From assembly GCA_011523425.1 (NCBI GenBank), contig WTGU01000144.1, positions 25,008 through 89,007 of the forward strand: a DNA stretch of 64,000 nucleotides, in the 5' to 3' direction. A model generated the notes under the pieces. The model searched no databases, was not told the origin of the DNA, and saw only the letters and a list, made by a program, of their open reading frames with translations. Shown piece by piece: positions 34,556 to 44,034 of the stretch; within the stretch, counting starts at the first letter, position 1, and each line of letters begins with the position of its first letter. A program made the translations under genes and the position numbers. Origin of the DNA: Alphaproteobacteria bacterium. Its GTDB lineage: Bacteria > Pseudomonadota > Alphaproteobacteria > UBA828.

Positions 34556-37054
34556 TCAGTCGCGCATGCGGCCGCCATTGGGATCGTAGAGCGGCGTGGT
34601 CTCGACCCGTGCCGGGAACATCTCGCCCAGGATCTCGATCTCGAAACGCTCGTCGGTCGCCGCGATCGCCGTCGGCACGTAGCCGAGCGCCATCGACTGC
34701 CCCACGTGGTGCGCGTATCCGCCGGAGCAGACATAGCCCACGGCCGCGCCGTCTCGCAGGATCGCCTCGTCGTTGGAGACGTCGATCGGCGCGCCGTCGA
34801 TCTCCGGCGCATCGATGACCAGCGGCACCAGGCGCTTCGCGGGCCCCGACCGGCGCTCGGCGTCCGCCGCCGCCTTGCCGACGAACTCCTTGTCCCATTG
34901 GATGAAGGCGTCGAGCCCGCTTTCCGCCGCCGTGAAGTCCGGCCGGTAGTCGAGCGTCCAGATGCCCCAGGCCTTCTCCAGCCGGAGCGACATCAGCGCC
35001 CGCGCGCCGTACCAGCAGAGGCCGAGATCGGCGCCGGCGGCCTCGATCGCCTCCGCGAGCGCGATCTGGAACTGGGGTGCCACGTAGATCTCGTAGCCGA
35101 GCTCGCCCGAGAAGCTGAGCCGCGAGACGATGGCCGGGACGCCGCCGACGAAGCACCGGCGGATGTCGCGGAAGCGGAATGCGTCCGCCGACACGTCGTC
35201 GCGGGTGATGCGCGCGAGCAGTGCGCGCGAGCGCGGGCCGGAGAGGGCGATGCCGTGCAGCGCGTCGGAGAGGTTGCGGTAGTCGACGCCCGTGCCGAGG
35301 CGCTGCACGAACCAGCGCCGGTGCGCCTCCTGCATCGCGCCCGAGCCGACCACCAGGAAGTCGTCCTCGGCGAGACAGGCGACGGTCAGGTCGCCGTAGA
35401 GCTTGCCCTTCTCCGTCAGCATCGGCGCGAGCGCGAGGCGGCCGGGCCCCGGCACGCGGCCGGCCAGCACGCGGTCCAGGAAGGCGCGGGCGCCGGGGCC
35501 GGTGAACCCGTGCTTGGAGTAGTTGGCGATCTCGATGCAGCCCACGGCCTCGCGCACCGCCCTCACCTCGCGCGCGACATAGTCGTGCGCCCGGGAGCGG
35601 CGGAAGGACGGGTCCTCGTGGGCATCCTCGGGCCCATCGGCGAACCAGAGCGCGTGCTCCAGCCCGAAGCCCTGGTCCATCACCGCGCCCTTCGCCACCA
35701 GCCGGTCGTGGAGCGCGGTGGTCTTCTGGCGCCGGCCCTTCGGCAGGGTCTCGTTGGGGAAGGTCATCACGAAGCGGCGCTCGTAGTTCTCCGACGACTT
35801 GACCGTGCCCCACTCGGGCGTCGCGAACTCGCCGAAGCGGGCGATGTCCATGGCCCACACGTCGATCGAGGGCTCGCCGTCGATCATCCACTCGGCGATG
35901 CTGCGCCCGACGCCGCCGCCCTGGCAGAAGCCCGCCATGACGCCCACCGCCACCCAGTAGTTGCTGACCCCCGGCACCGGGCCGATCATGGGGTTGCCGT
36001 CGGGACCGAAGGTGAAGGGGCCGTTGATGACGTCCTTGATCCCGGCGTCGGCGATGGCGGGTATCCGCTCGAAGGACATCTCCAGCCGGTCGGCGATGCG
36101 ATCGAGATCGGGCTGCAGCAGCTCCTGGCCGAAGTCGAGAGGCGTGCCGGCGACGTTCCAGGGTGTTGACTTCGGCTCGTAGGTTCCGAGCAGAACCCCT
36201 TGGCGCTCCTGGCGAAAATAGATGTTGGCCTCGTAGTCGATGCCGCCCGGCAGGCGGCCGGCGCCGCCCTCGGCCATCCGCTCGACGATGACGGGGATCG
36301 GCTCGGTGATGAGGTAGTGGTGCTCCATCGGCTGGACCGGGAGCTCGATGCCCGCCAGCCGGCCGACCTCGCGCGCCCAGAGCCCGCCGCAGTTCACGAC
36401 CTGCTCGGCGTTCACCGTGCCGCGCGGCGTCACCACGTCCCACGAGCCGTCGGCGCGCTGGCTGGTCTCGACCACCGGCGTCTGCGTGAAGTACTGCGCG
36501 CCGTGCACGCGGGCCGACTTGGCGAAGGCGTAGGTCGCGCCGGAGGGGTCGAGGTCGCCGTCGAGCTCGTCCCAGAGTGCCGCGTAGTAGTGCTTGGGAT
36601 CGATCAGCGGGTGGCGCTCGGCGACCTCGGCGGGCGAGATGAACTCCTGGTCGAGCCCCATGTAGCGGGCCTTGGAGCGTTCGCGCTTCAGGTAGTCGTA
36701 CCAGTCCCGGGTGGAGGCGAGATAGAAGCCGCCGGTCCGGTTCAGCCCGACCGACTGCCCGGAGGTCTCCTCGATCTCCTCGTAGAGGTTGATCGTGTAG
36801 CCCTGCAGGCGGGAGATGTTGGGGTCCGACGAGAGGGTGTGGATCATCCCGGCCGCGTGCCACGACGAGCCGGCGGTGAGCTGGTCCCGCTCCAGCAGGA
36901 TCACGTCCTTCCAACCGAACTTCGCGAGGTGGAACAGGATCGAGCAGCCGACCACGCCGCCGCCGATGACGACCACCCTGGCATGGCTGGGAAGCGGCTT
37001 GCCGGCGGTTCCGGCGCTCTCGTCTCGCCGAATCTCGGGCATCGCGGCACTCAC
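34556..37054 (-). CDS. FAD-dependent dimethylglycine/sarcosine dehydrogenase-like protein with GcvT domains
   Basis: An 832-residue protein. Residues 25-390 form the DAO-type FAD domain, with VVVIGGGVVGCSILFHLAKFG and AGSSWHAAGM; His66 in that motif matches the histidine that carries covalent FAD in dimethylglycine dehydrogenase. After a short FAO middle domain come an aminomethyltransferase-like GcvT domain (about 450-700, with ALSGPRSRALLARIT and SGELGYEIYV) and its C-terminal domain. The GcvT part would pass formaldehyde from demethylation to tetrahydrofolate. It heads the reverse block and could demethylate dimethylglycine, sarcosine or another N-methyl amine imported by the transporter downstream. 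Confidence 0.88.
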   Translation of the reverse strand: MSAAMPEIRRDESAGTAGKPLPSHARVVVIGGGVVGCSILFHLAKFGWKDVILLERDQLTAGSSWHAAGMIHTLSSDPNISRLQGYTINLYEEIEETSGQSVGLNRTGGFYLASTRDWYDYLKRERSKARYMGLDQEFISPAEVAERHPLIDPKHYYAALWDELDGDLDPSGATYAFAKSARVHGAQYFTQTPVVETSQRADGSWDVVTPRGTVNAEQVVNCGGLWAREVGRLAGIELPVQPMEHHYLITEPIPVIVERMAEGGAGRLPGGIDYEANIYFRQERQGVLLGTYEPKSTPWNVAGTPLDFGQELLQPDLDRIADRLEMSFERIPAIADAGIKDVINGPFTFGPDGNPMIGPVPGVSNYWVAVGVMAGFCQGGGVGRSIAEWMIDGEPSIDVWAMDIARFGEFATPEWGTVKSSENYERRFVMTFPNETLPKGRRQKTTALHDRLVAKGAVMDQGFGLEHALWFADGPEDAHEDPSFRRSRAHDYVAREVRAVREAVGCIEIANYSKHGFTGPGARAFLDRVLAGRVPGPGRLALAPMLTEKGKLYGDLTVACLAEDDFLVVGSGAMQEAHRRWFVQRLGTGVDYRNLSDALHGIALSGPRSRALLARITRDDVSADAFRFRDIRRCFVGGVPAIVSRLSFSGELGYEIYVAPQFQIALAEAIEAAGADLGLCWYGARALMSLRLEKAWGIWTLDYRPDFTAAESGLDAFIQWDKEFVGKAAADAERRSGPAKRLVPLVIDAPEIDGAPIDVSNDEAILRDGAAVGYVCSGGYAHHVGQSMALGYVPTAIAATDERFEIEILGEMFPARVETTPLYDPNGGRMRD

Positions 37055-37162
37055 TCGGTTTCAGAGCCGGCGGGACGGTCCACTTCCCTCCGTCCTCATA
37101 CCACCCGAGCGCGCGCGGTCATTGGCCTCTATAAGACGTGTCCTGCTCCGATAGCGGCAGAA

Positions 37163-38776
37163 TCACCCATTCGGCCCGCCGGCGGCGGCGCGCCAATAGG
37201 GGGTGGCCGCGGCGAAGGCGTGCCAGTCCTCCGCGATCCTGGCGCGGACCTCCTCGCGGGCGCGGGCATGCCAGCCCATCACCTGGCCGGCGGCGATCCC
37301 GAGCGCGGTGCGATCCTCGCTGTCGCGATGGGCATGGAGCAGCTCCCGCAGGCGCCGCTCCGCCACGACCGCGTCGTTGAGGCGGCCGAGCCCGTCCTGC
37401 AGCCGCCGCGCCGCCCGGATGTAGGGGCGGGGCTTGCTGTCTGGGAACTGCGCGGCGAAGAACTCGCCCGCGTAGCGCAGCTTCTTGAGCGTGATCCTGA
37501 GCCGATGGAGACGGTCGTCGGAGAGCCGCTCGAATCTGCGCCCGCGCTTGAGCACCCGCGCGTGCCGCTTGTCGAGCAGGCATCCGGCGAGGTCCGCGAG
37601 CGGCCGGTCGAGCGCGGCCCCGTCCGCCCCGATCCGCCAGCCCGCGGTCTCGATCCAGCGGCTGAAGCCGAGCAGGAACGACGTGTACTCGGGCGCACGC
37701 AGCGCCTCCGCCTGCTCGTAGGCCCGGGCGCGCTCCGTCTCGGCCGCCGCGGCGAGCCGGTCGAGAGCGTCATCGCCGGGCCGGGCGTCGCGGACGGCCG
37801 GCAGCGTCTCGATGATGAACACGTCCCAGTCGCGGGCCGGGCCGAGCAGGTCGATGAGGCGGCTCGCCTCGCGCTCGATCCAGGCGGTATCGCCCGGCGG
37901 CAACACGCTCTTGAAGGCCGAGATGGCCGAGCGCAGCCGGCGCAGGGCGACGCGGAACTGGTGCACGCCCTCGGGATCGCTGTGGTCCAGCACCGCGTCG
38001 TGGTTCGCGGCGCAGTGGCTCGCGCAGGCGCGGAAGATCGCGGCGAGCGCGTCCTCCACGGAGATCCCCGGCGCCAGCGCGAGGGCCGGCGCCTTGCAGC
38101 CGGCATAGCCCTCGCCGCCCGCGAGCACGTAGCCGCGCTTGGCCTTGCTCGCGGTCTGGATGCGAAGCGGCGCAGACGCGTGCAGCGTCATGGCGAGCTC
38201 GTAGAGCGCGCTCGCCGGGCCCTCGATCAGCTCCAGCTCCAGCTCGGAGATGGTGTCATGCCGGTTCCGCGCCCTGATCTCGCCGCTGTCGAGCGCGAGC
38301 TCGACCAGCGCGGTGCCGCGACCCGGCGCAGCGACCTCGACCGTGGCGGTGCGCCGCATCACGTCCGTGGAAAAGGCCGGCGTGAGCTCGGCCGTCCGGA
38401 GCGGCCCCACCGCGGCGCGCACCGCCGGATCCTGCACGACGGGCAGGCTCGGTGCCGTCCCCTCGACGGGGCACGACCACTCGTTGCGCCTGAGCACGGC
38501 GCCGGCGTCCGACGGCCCCTCCGACTTGAGGGTCTGGACCAACCGCTCCCCGTCCTCGCGGATGCGCAGCGTGAAGCCGCGCCGGCGCAGGCGGAAGTCG
38601 CCGGTATCGTAGTAGGTGCTGCGCAGCCGCCGGGCGCGCTCGCGCCCGCCTGCGGGAACTGCAGCGCGCCAGCCGCGGTCGAGGGCGGCGGGGTCGCCGC
38701 CCAGCGTTAGCTCGACCTCGAGCGCGTGTCCGCTCTCTGCGGCGGCGGTCTCGGCCCCGCCGTCTTTCTCTCCCAT
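37163..38776 (-). CDS. CYTH-CHAD domain protein (inorganic triphosphatase-like)
   Basis: A 537-residue protein: a CYTH domain (about 18-215) with the tunnel strands STYYDTGDFRLRRRGFTLRIRED and LVQTLKSEG, and a helical CHAD domain (about 245-515) rich in paired His/Arg/Lys, such as HQFRVALRRLRSAI and LHRLRITLKKLRYAGEFF, which bind polyphosphate. CYTH-CHAD proteins are linked to triphosphate hydrolysis and polyphosphate granules. The CYTH signature ExExK reads EVELT (residues 20-24): the lysine is Thr, so triphosphatase activity may be altered. It is transcribed alone, divergent from the sugar transporter operon. Confidence 0.88.
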   Translation of the reverse strand: MGEKDGGAETAAAESGHALEVELTLGGDPAALDRGWRAAVPAGGRERARRLRSTYYDTGDFRLRRRGFTLRIREDGERLVQTLKSEGPSDAGAVLRRNEWSCPVEGTAPSLPVVQDPAVRAAVGPLRTAELTPAFSTDVMRRTATVEVAAPGRGTALVELALDSGEIRARNRHDTISELELELIEGPASALYELAMTLHASAPLRIQTASKAKRGYVLAGGEGYAGCKAPALALAPGISVEDALAAIFRACASHCAANHDAVLDHSDPEGVHQFRVALRRLRSAISAFKSVLPPGDTAWIEREASRLIDLLGPARDWDVFIIETLPAVRDARPGDDALDRLAAAAETERARAYEQAEALRAPEYTSFLLGFSRWIETAGWRIGADGAALDRPLADLAGCLLDKRHARVLKRGRRFERLSDDRLHRLRITLKKLRYAGEFFAAQFPDSKPRPYIRAARRLQDGLGRLNDAVVAERRLRELLHAHRDSEDRTALGIAAGQVMGWHARAREEVRARIAEDWHAFAAATPYWRAAAGGPNG

Positions 38777-38957
38777 GGCCCGCCGTTCCCGCTGCCGGAT
38801 GCAGGAGTCGCGTTCGCCCGCGCCTCAGCGGGAGATAGTCACGAAACTCCCGTCGCATCGTCAAGGACAGTGAAGCGAAACCGTGACGACAGCATCCGTT
38901 CGCGCCGCTGCCGCCGCCGTTTTGAGTTGATGGAGGGGCGGCCTTCCCCTATTCAGG

Positions 38958-39089
38958 GACGCAAGGCGCGTCGCCTCACGAAAGCACGTCAGAGCACACG
39001 TCACGAACAGGAACGAATTCAGTGATGCAAGGCACGTCGCCGCACGAGAGCACTCCAGAACACGCGTCACGAGGAGGAACGAACCCATG
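38958..39089 (+). repeat. 66-bp tandem duplication in the leader of the sugar transporter operon
   Basis: Units 38958-39023 and 39024-39089 are about 80% identical (GACGCAAGGCGCGTCGCC against GATGCAAGGCACGTCGCC; CACACGTCACGAACAGGAAC against CACGCGTCACGAGGAGGAAC). The second unit contains the working GAGGAGG ribosome site and the ATG at 39087; in the first unit the same place reads AGT. It lies in the 310-base gap between divergent genes, the rest of which (38777-38957) shows nothing recognisable. Confidence 0.75.
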
Positions 39090-40418
39090 GCCGACAAGGA
39101 CATGAGCTGGCCGAGAGCACCGCTCTCGCGGCGGTCTTTCCTGAAAGGCACGGCGGCGGGTGCCGCCGCTCTCACCGCCGCCGGCACCGGCATGGTCGCC
39201 GGTCGCGCGCAGGCGTCGGACTGGTCCGGCGAGACCCTGCGCTTCATGATCATCAATCCGCACGCCGGCTCCATCAAGCCGCTGTCGGAGGGCTTCAACG
39301 AGCTGACGGGTGCTGCGGTCGAAGGGGTGAAGGTTCCCTACGACCAGATCACGGCGCAGTCGACTCTGGACGTGATGTCCGGCACCAACGAGATCGACGT
39401 CTTCCAGTACTGGTACGTCGACAAGGAAGCGCTGGTGCGAGACGGCGTGCTCGCCGACATCACCGATCGCATCGCGGCGGAAGAGGCCGACATCGACCCC
39501 GCCGACTTCCTCGGCTCGCTCTACGACGCCTACACCCTGGTGGACGGGCGCCGCTACGGCCTGCCCTACGACGGCGACACGCACGTCCTCTTCTACAACA
39601 AGGAGATCCTCGACCGGAACGGGCTGCAGCCGCCGGCGACCTGGGACGAGTACAACGCCGTCGCCAAGGCGGTGACGGACGCGGAAGCGGCCAACGGCGT
39701 CTACGGTGCGCTGCTGATGTGCAAGCAGTTCCCCATCATCCTCTGCTCCACCTACGCGAACCGGCTGGGCGGCTACGGCGGCGACTTCCTCGACGCCAAC
39801 GGCGCGCCGGCGCTGACCAGCGATGCCGCCATCGGCGCGGCGCAGACGATGCTGGAGGCCGGCCCCTCTGCGGTGCCGACGCCGCTCGAGACCGAGTTCG
39901 GCAATTCGATCCCCGTGTTCCTGAGCGGCGGCGCCGCCATGATCGAGTTCTGGACCGACCTCGGCACCTGGGCGCAGGACGCGAACCAGAGCCAGATCGT
40001 GGACAAGTGGGGCGTCGTGCCCATGCCGGTCGCCGGCAGCAACACGGTCAACCGCCCGGCGATGAACGCGGGCTGGTCCTTCGGCGTCTCGTCGGGCTCG
40101 CACAATCCCGAGATGGCGTGGGAGTTCGTGCGCATGTCGTCGAGCAAGGACTTCCACGTGCGCGTGCTCACCGACAACACCACCGGCGTCGACCCGACCC
40201 GGCGCTCAGCGATGCCTGCCTACCGTGACTTCGCGCCGCTGCAGGCGGACGCCGTGGAGCAGGCCATCGACGACGCCTTCCCCTGGCCGACCAAGCCGGA
40301 CTCGCCCAAGCTCATGCAGACGCTCACCGACGAGCTCGGCCTGATGATGGCCGGCGACAAGACCGTCGAGCAGGCCATGGGCGATGCCCAGGCCGCCTGG
40401 GAGGACATTCTCGGTTAG
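39087..40418 (+). CDS. Carbohydrate ABC transporter substrate-binding protein (family 1)
   Basis: A 443-residue periplasmic protein with a Tat signal, SRRSFLKGTAAGAAALTAAG (RR at 15-16). The mature part has the family 1 features: DVMSGTNEIDVFQYW, YGLPYDGDTHVLFYNKEIL, the lipid/sugar-binding-lobe segment ANRLGGYGGDFLD, and the C-terminal LMQTLTDELGLMMAGDKTVEQAM helix. GAGGAGG precedes the ATG. It is the first gene of an operon with two permeases and a UgpC/MalK-type ATPase, which points to a sugar, polyol or glycerol-phosphate-type ligand. Confidence 0.9.
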   Translation: MADKDMSWPRAPLSRRSFLKGTAAGAAALTAAGTGMVAGRAQASDWSGETLRFMIINPHAGSIKPLSEGFNELTGAAVEGVKVPYDQITAQSTLDVMSGTNEIDVFQYWYVDKEALVRDGVLADITDRIAAEEADIDPADFLGSLYDAYTLVDGRRYGLPYDGDTHVLFYNKEILDRNGLQPPATWDEYNAVAKAVTDAEAANGVYGALLMCKQFPIILCSTYANRLGGYGGDFLDANGAPALTSDAAIGAAQTMLEAGPSAVPTPLETEFGNSIPVFLSGGAAMIEFWTDLGTWAQDANQSQIVDKWGVVPMPVAGSNTVNRPAMNAGWSFGVSSGSHNPEMAWEFVRMSSSKDFHVRVLTDNTTGVDPTRRSAMPAYRDFAPLQADAVEQAIDDAFPWPTKPDSPKLMQTLTDELGLMMAGDKTVEQAMGDAQAAWEDILG

Positions 40419-40432
40419 CCTGACCGTGGGCC

Positions 40433-40474
40433 GGGCGGCTGCAGGCGCAGGGGTGACCCCCGCCGCGGCCGCCC
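40433..40474 (+). terminator. Hairpin after the sugar-binding-protein gene
   Basis: Outer stem GGGCGGC / GCCGCCC with an inner GGGG-TGA-CCCC stem, 14 bases after the stop of the binding protein and just before the first permease gene, followed by CGTCTTCCCGTT. Like the hairpin in the Dpp-type operon it may lower expression of the membrane genes relative to the binding protein. Confidence 0.45.
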
Positions 40475-40486
40475 CGTCTTCCCGTT

Positions 40487-41443
40487 ATGGCTGAGCCGGA
40501 CTCCGCGCCGGCGCGCGCGCGGGCGGCAGTGGACGCGGGCGGTCGCAGGGCCGGCTCGCTCGCGCTCGACCGGCGGAGGCTGATCGGCTGGGCGGTGGTC
40601 ATGCCGCTCGTCGGCGGCCTCGTCGTCTTCGCCGTCTATCCCTTCATCTACCTGATCTTCCTCTCCTTCTCCGATTCCAACCTGGGCACGCTGTTCCGCG
40701 GCTGGGTCGGCGCCGAGCACTACACGGACTCCATCGGCCAGGCGAAGTTCACGAGCTCTCTGGTCCGCTCCATCGTCTTCGCGCTGATGACGACGCTGGC
40801 GTCGGTCGTACTCGGCGTTTGCGTGGCCCTTCTCGTCGACCGCGCGGTGAAGGGCCGGCAGATCCTGCGCACGCTCATCCTGCTGCCGCTGATGACCCCG
40901 CCGATCACCGTGGCCGTCATGTGGCAGCTTCTGCTGATGCCGAAGGGAGGCTGGCTCAACAGCTTCCTCATGGACATGGCGCTCTTCAGCCAGCCGGTGA
41001 GCTTCCTGGGCTCGCCCACGATGGCCTTCCCCTTCGTCTGCCTCGCGGACGTGTGGCAGTGGACGCCCTTCATCGCGCTGATGACCTACGCGGCGCTGCA
41101 GACCCTGCCCGAGGACATCTACGAGGCGGCCAGGCTCGACGGCGCGTCGGGGCCCGCGATGTTCTGGTCGATCACGCTGCCGATGCTGGCGCCGGCGCTG
41201 CTCGCCATCGCCGTGCTCAAGCTCGTCATCGCCTTCAAGGTCTTCGACCTCGTCTTCGTGCTGACGGGCGGCGGGCCGGGGCAGGCGACGACGGTCTCGA
41301 GCTTCTACATCTACAGGGTCGCGATCCAGCAGTTCGACATCGGCGCGGCGGCGGCGCAGACGCTGATGTTCGCTGTGGTGGTGGGGCTCGTCACCATCCC
41401 CTTCACCACCGCCCACGACGTCGCCGAGAAGAGGCTCTCGTGA
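40487..41443 (+). CDS. Sugar ABC transporter permease (MalF/UgpA type)
   Basis: A 318-residue inner-membrane protein. First membrane segment LIGWAVVMPLVGGLVVFAVYPFIYLIFLSF; the EAA loop is EDIYEAARLDGASGPAMFWSITLPML, the ATPase contact of this permease family; about six membrane segments in all. The N-terminal 25 residues are Ala/Arg-rich and cytoplasmic. The stop overlaps the start of the second permease (GTGA). Confidence 0.9.
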   Translation: MAEPDSAPARARAAVDAGGRRAGSLALDRRRLIGWAVVMPLVGGLVVFAVYPFIYLIFLSFSDSNLGTLFRGWVGAEHYTDSIGQAKFTSSLVRSIVFALMTTLASVVLGVCVALLVDRAVKGRQILRTLILLPLMTPPITVAVMWQLLLMPKGGWLNSFLMDMALFSQPVSFLGSPTMAFPFVCLADVWQWTPFIALMTYAALQTLPEDIYEAARLDGASGPAMFWSITLPMLAPALLAIAVLKLVIAFKVFDLVFVLTGGGPGQATTVSSFYIYRVAIQQFDIGAAAAQTLMFAVVVGLVTIPFTTAHDVAEKRLS

Positions 41444-42306
41444 GGGGCGCCCGCGCCAGCGCGGCCGACGGCGGCCGCTGGCTCTCGGAGGCGCCGGTCG
41501 ACCTCTGGACGCTGGCGCGCTGGGCCGGCACCGCAGCCGTGGTGCTCTTCTTCATCTTCCCCATGATCTTCATGTTCATGGTCTCGCTGAAGACGCAGCC
41601 CGACATCGCGAGCGGCGGCTTCCTGCCCGAGGAGTGGTTCTGGCAGAACTACCCCGACGCGTGGAACTCCGTCGCCGTCGGCACCTACCTGCGCAACTCC
41701 ATCGTCGCAGCCGCGCTCGGCGCACTGGTGACGCTGGTCATCGCCGTGCCCGCCACGCACGCCATCGTGCGCTACCGCATCGGCGGCAAGTTCCTGCCGG
41801 CCTTCATCCTCGCCACTTACGTGGCGCCGCCCATCGTGGCGCTCTTCCCCCTCTTCTTCCTGCTGCGCTCGATCGGCCTGGTGAACACGCTCTTCGGCAT
41901 GGCGCTGGTCTACGGCGTGATGAACCTGCCGGTCGCCTTCTGGCTGCTGTCCAGCTTCGTGCGCCGGCTGCCGGAGGAGCTGGAGGATGCCGCCCGCATC
42001 GACGGCGCGGGCTACGGCTCCGTGCTGCTGCGCGTCACCGTGCCGCTGCTCATGCCGGGCATCATCAGCACCGGGATCATCTGCCTGATCCTCGCCTACA
42101 ACGAGTTCCTGCTGGCCTCGTTCCTGACGCGGAGCGAGAGCACGCAGACCCTGCCGGTGGGCCTCTCCCTCTACCAGGGGGACCGGCAGCTCAGGTACGG
42201 CCAGATGTCGGTGGCCTCGCTCATCGGCATCGTGCCGGTCTACCTGCTGGCGATGTTCTTCCAGCGCTGGCTGATCCGCGGGCTCACCGCAGGAGGCACG
42301 AAGTAG
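41440..42306 (+). CDS. Sugar ABC transporter permease (MalG/UgpE type)
   Basis: A 288-residue inner-membrane protein read from a GTG at 41440 that overlaps the previous stop. First membrane segment AGTAAVVLFFIFPMIFMFMVSLK; EAA loop EELEDAARIDGAGYGSVLLRVTVPLL; the C-terminus QRWLIRGLTAGGTK is typical of MalG-type permeases, where GLTAGAVK is the usual ending. It pairs with the permease just upstream. Confidence 0.9.
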   Translation: MRGARASAADGGRWLSEAPVDLWTLARWAGTAAVVLFFIFPMIFMFMVSLKTQPDIASGGFLPEEWFWQNYPDAWNSVAVGTYLRNSIVAAALGALVTLVIAVPATHAIVRYRIGGKFLPAFILATYVAPPIVALFPLFFLLRSIGLVNTLFGMALVYGVMNLPVAFWLLSSFVRRLPEELEDAARIDGAGYGSVLLRVTVPLLMPGIISTGIICLILAYNEFLLASFLTRSESTQTLPVGLSLYQGDRQLRYGQMSVASLIGIVPVYLLAMFFQRWLIRGLTAGGTK

Positions 42307-42308
42307 CG

Positions 42309-42923
42309 ATGACCGCACCCGTCGAGATCGCCACCATGCTGCGCGAGCTGGTCGACGTGCTGCTGCCGGGCGACGGGCGCTTCCCCGCCGCCAGCGCCGC
42401 CGGCACCCACGGCGCGGTGGCGGAGCGGCTGGTGGCGCAGTTGGGGGAGAGCGCGCTCGACGACCTCGCGGCCGCGATCGTCGATTGCGGCGGGCCGCTC
42501 GCGCCTCTCGATGCGGCGGCGCGCGAGGCGGTGGTGCGCCGCTTCGAGGAGACCCGCCCCGAGCAGTTCGAGACGCTCCGCATGGTGAGCGTCCTCGCCT
42601 ATTACGAGAGCCCCGCCGTGGTGCGCGCGGTGCGCGCCCTCGGCCACGACTACAACGACGCGCCGCAGCCCGCGGGCTACGCCATGGCGCCCTTCGACGA
42701 GCGCGACCCGCAGCAGGCGCCCGCGCACCGGCGCGGCAGCTACGTCAGGACCGAGGATGTGACCCGTCTCGATCTCGCACCGCTCCCAGCCGATCCGCTC
42801 GCGCCGGAGACCGTCACCGGCGACGACGCGGTGGCGAGCGGCCGCGGCGCCATCGCCAGGGGCGCGGGCAGCCGGACCTCGGCCCGCAGGGCCGGTGACG
42901 CCCCGACGGGCGAGCGGACCTAG
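42309..42923 (+). CDS. Gluconate 2-dehydrogenase subunit 3-like small subunit
   Basis: A 204-residue protein matching the small subunit (Gluconate_2-dh3 type) of membrane-bound FAD dehydrogenases, which is needed for export and activity of the flavoprotein. Visible family features are MLRELVDVLLPGDGRFPAAS at the N-terminus, FETLRMVSVLAYYESPAVVRAV and LGHDYNDAPQPAGYAM. No Tat motif is obvious at its N-terminus, unlike many homologues. It is placed between the permease and ATPase genes of the transporter operon, two genes before the GMC flavoprotein that it presumably serves. Confidence 0.75.
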   Translation: MTAPVEIATMLRELVDVLLPGDGRFPAASAAGTHGAVAERLVAQLGESALDDLAAAIVDCGGPLAPLDAAAREAVVRRFEETRPEQFETLRMVSVLAYYESPAVVRAVRALGHDYNDAPQPAGYAMAPFDERDPQQAPAHRRGSYVRTEDVTRLDLAPLPADPLAPETVTGDDAVASGRGAIARGAGSRTSARRAGDAPTGERT

Positions 42924-42944
42924 GGCCGGGAACGGGGACGAGCC

Positions 42945-44024
42945 ATGGCCAGCGTCGAGATCAGGAACGTCTACAAGTCCTTCGGGCCCGTCGAGGTGAT
43001 TCACGGCATCGACGTCGACATCGCCGACAGGGAGCTGGTCGTGCTGGTGGGGCCGTCGGGCTGCGGCAAGTCGACGCTGCTCAGGATGATCGCCGGCCTC
43101 GAGGACATCACCGCAGGCGAGATCGCCATCGGCGAGAGGGTCGTCAACCGGGTCCCGGCCAAGGAGCGGAACATCGCCATGGTGTTCCAGTCCTACGCGC
43201 TCTATCCGCACATGACCGTCTACCGCAACATGTCCTTCGGCCTGCGCATGCGGAAGATCCCGAAGGACGAGCAGGATCGACGCATCGCCTGGGCGGCGGA
43301 CATCCTCGAGCTCACGGACTACCTGAAGCGCTATCCGCGCCAGCTCTCCGGCGGGCAGAGGCAGCGCGTCGCCATGGGGCGCGCCCTGGTGCGCGAGCCC
43401 ATCGCCTTCCTCTTCGACGAGCCGCTCAGCAACCTCGACGCCCAGCTCCGCGTGCAGATGCGGACCGAGATCCGCGAGCTGCACCAGCGGCTGCAGACCA
43501 CCATGATCTACGTCACCCACGATCAGGTGGAGGCCATGACGCTCGCCGACCGCATCGTCGTCATGCGCGACGGCTACATCGAGCAGATCGGCGCGCCCGC
43601 GCACGTCTACGACCGGCCGGCCAACACCTTCGTCGCGGGCTTCATCGGCTCGCCGCAGATGAACCTGCTGCCCGGCACCCTCGGCGCGGACGGCGGCATC
43701 GCGCTGGAGGGCGGCGTCACCGTGCGCCCGGACGGGAACCTCCCGGCGGAGCCCGGCCGCGCCGTCCTCTACGGCATCCGGCCGGAGGACCTCCGCCTCG
43801 TCGGCGAGGGCGAGGGCTTCGCGCTCACGCTCGACGTGGTCGAGACCACCGGCCGCGAGATCGAGCTGTTCGGCACCCTCGGCGCGCGGCGGCTCTGCGT
43901 GCTGCTGCAGGCGCGGGCCTCCGTCCGCCCCGGCGAGACCGTGTGGGTGAGCCCGGACCCGGCGCGCGCGCACGTCTTCGACGCGGAGACCGGCGTCCGC
44001 CTGGACGCCGCCGGCCCGGCCTGA
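42945..44024 (+). CDS. Sugar ABC transporter ATP-binding protein (UgpC/MalK type)
   Basis: A 359-residue ATPase. Walker [10 protein letters not shown] (36-44), signature LSGGQRQR (134-141), Walker [12 protein letters not shown] (155-165), H-loop [16 protein letters not shown]. The C-terminal 120 residues form the MalK/UgpC-type OB-fold regulatory domain ([26 protein letters not shown]). It couples ATP hydrolysis to the two permeases at 40.5-42.3 kb. Confidence 0.92.
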   Translation: MASVEIRNVYKSFGPVEVIHGIDVDIADRELVVLVGPSGCGKSTLLRMIAGLEDITAGEIAIGERVVNRVPAKERNIAMVFQSYALYPHMTVYRNMSFGLRMRKIPKDEQDRRIAWAADILELTDYLKRYPRQLSGGQRQRVAMGRALVREPIAFLFDEPLSNLDAQLRVQMRTEIRELHQRLQTTMIYVTHDQVEAMTLADRIVVMRDGYIEQIGAPAHVYDRPANTFVAGFIGSPQMNLLPGTLGADGGIALEGGVTVRPDGNLPAEPGRAVLYGIRPEDLRLVGEGEGFALTLDVVETTGREIELFGTLGARRLCVLLQARASVRPGETVWVSPDPARAHVFDAETGVRLDAAGPA

Positions 44025-44034
44025 GGCCCTCGCC

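Noticed and set aside
32583..36914. A single 1443-residue minus-strand frame
   Set aside because: It joins an out-of-frame reading of the dimethylglycine-dehydrogenase-like gene to the real binding protein; the true start of the latter is ATG 34304 with AAGGAGG.
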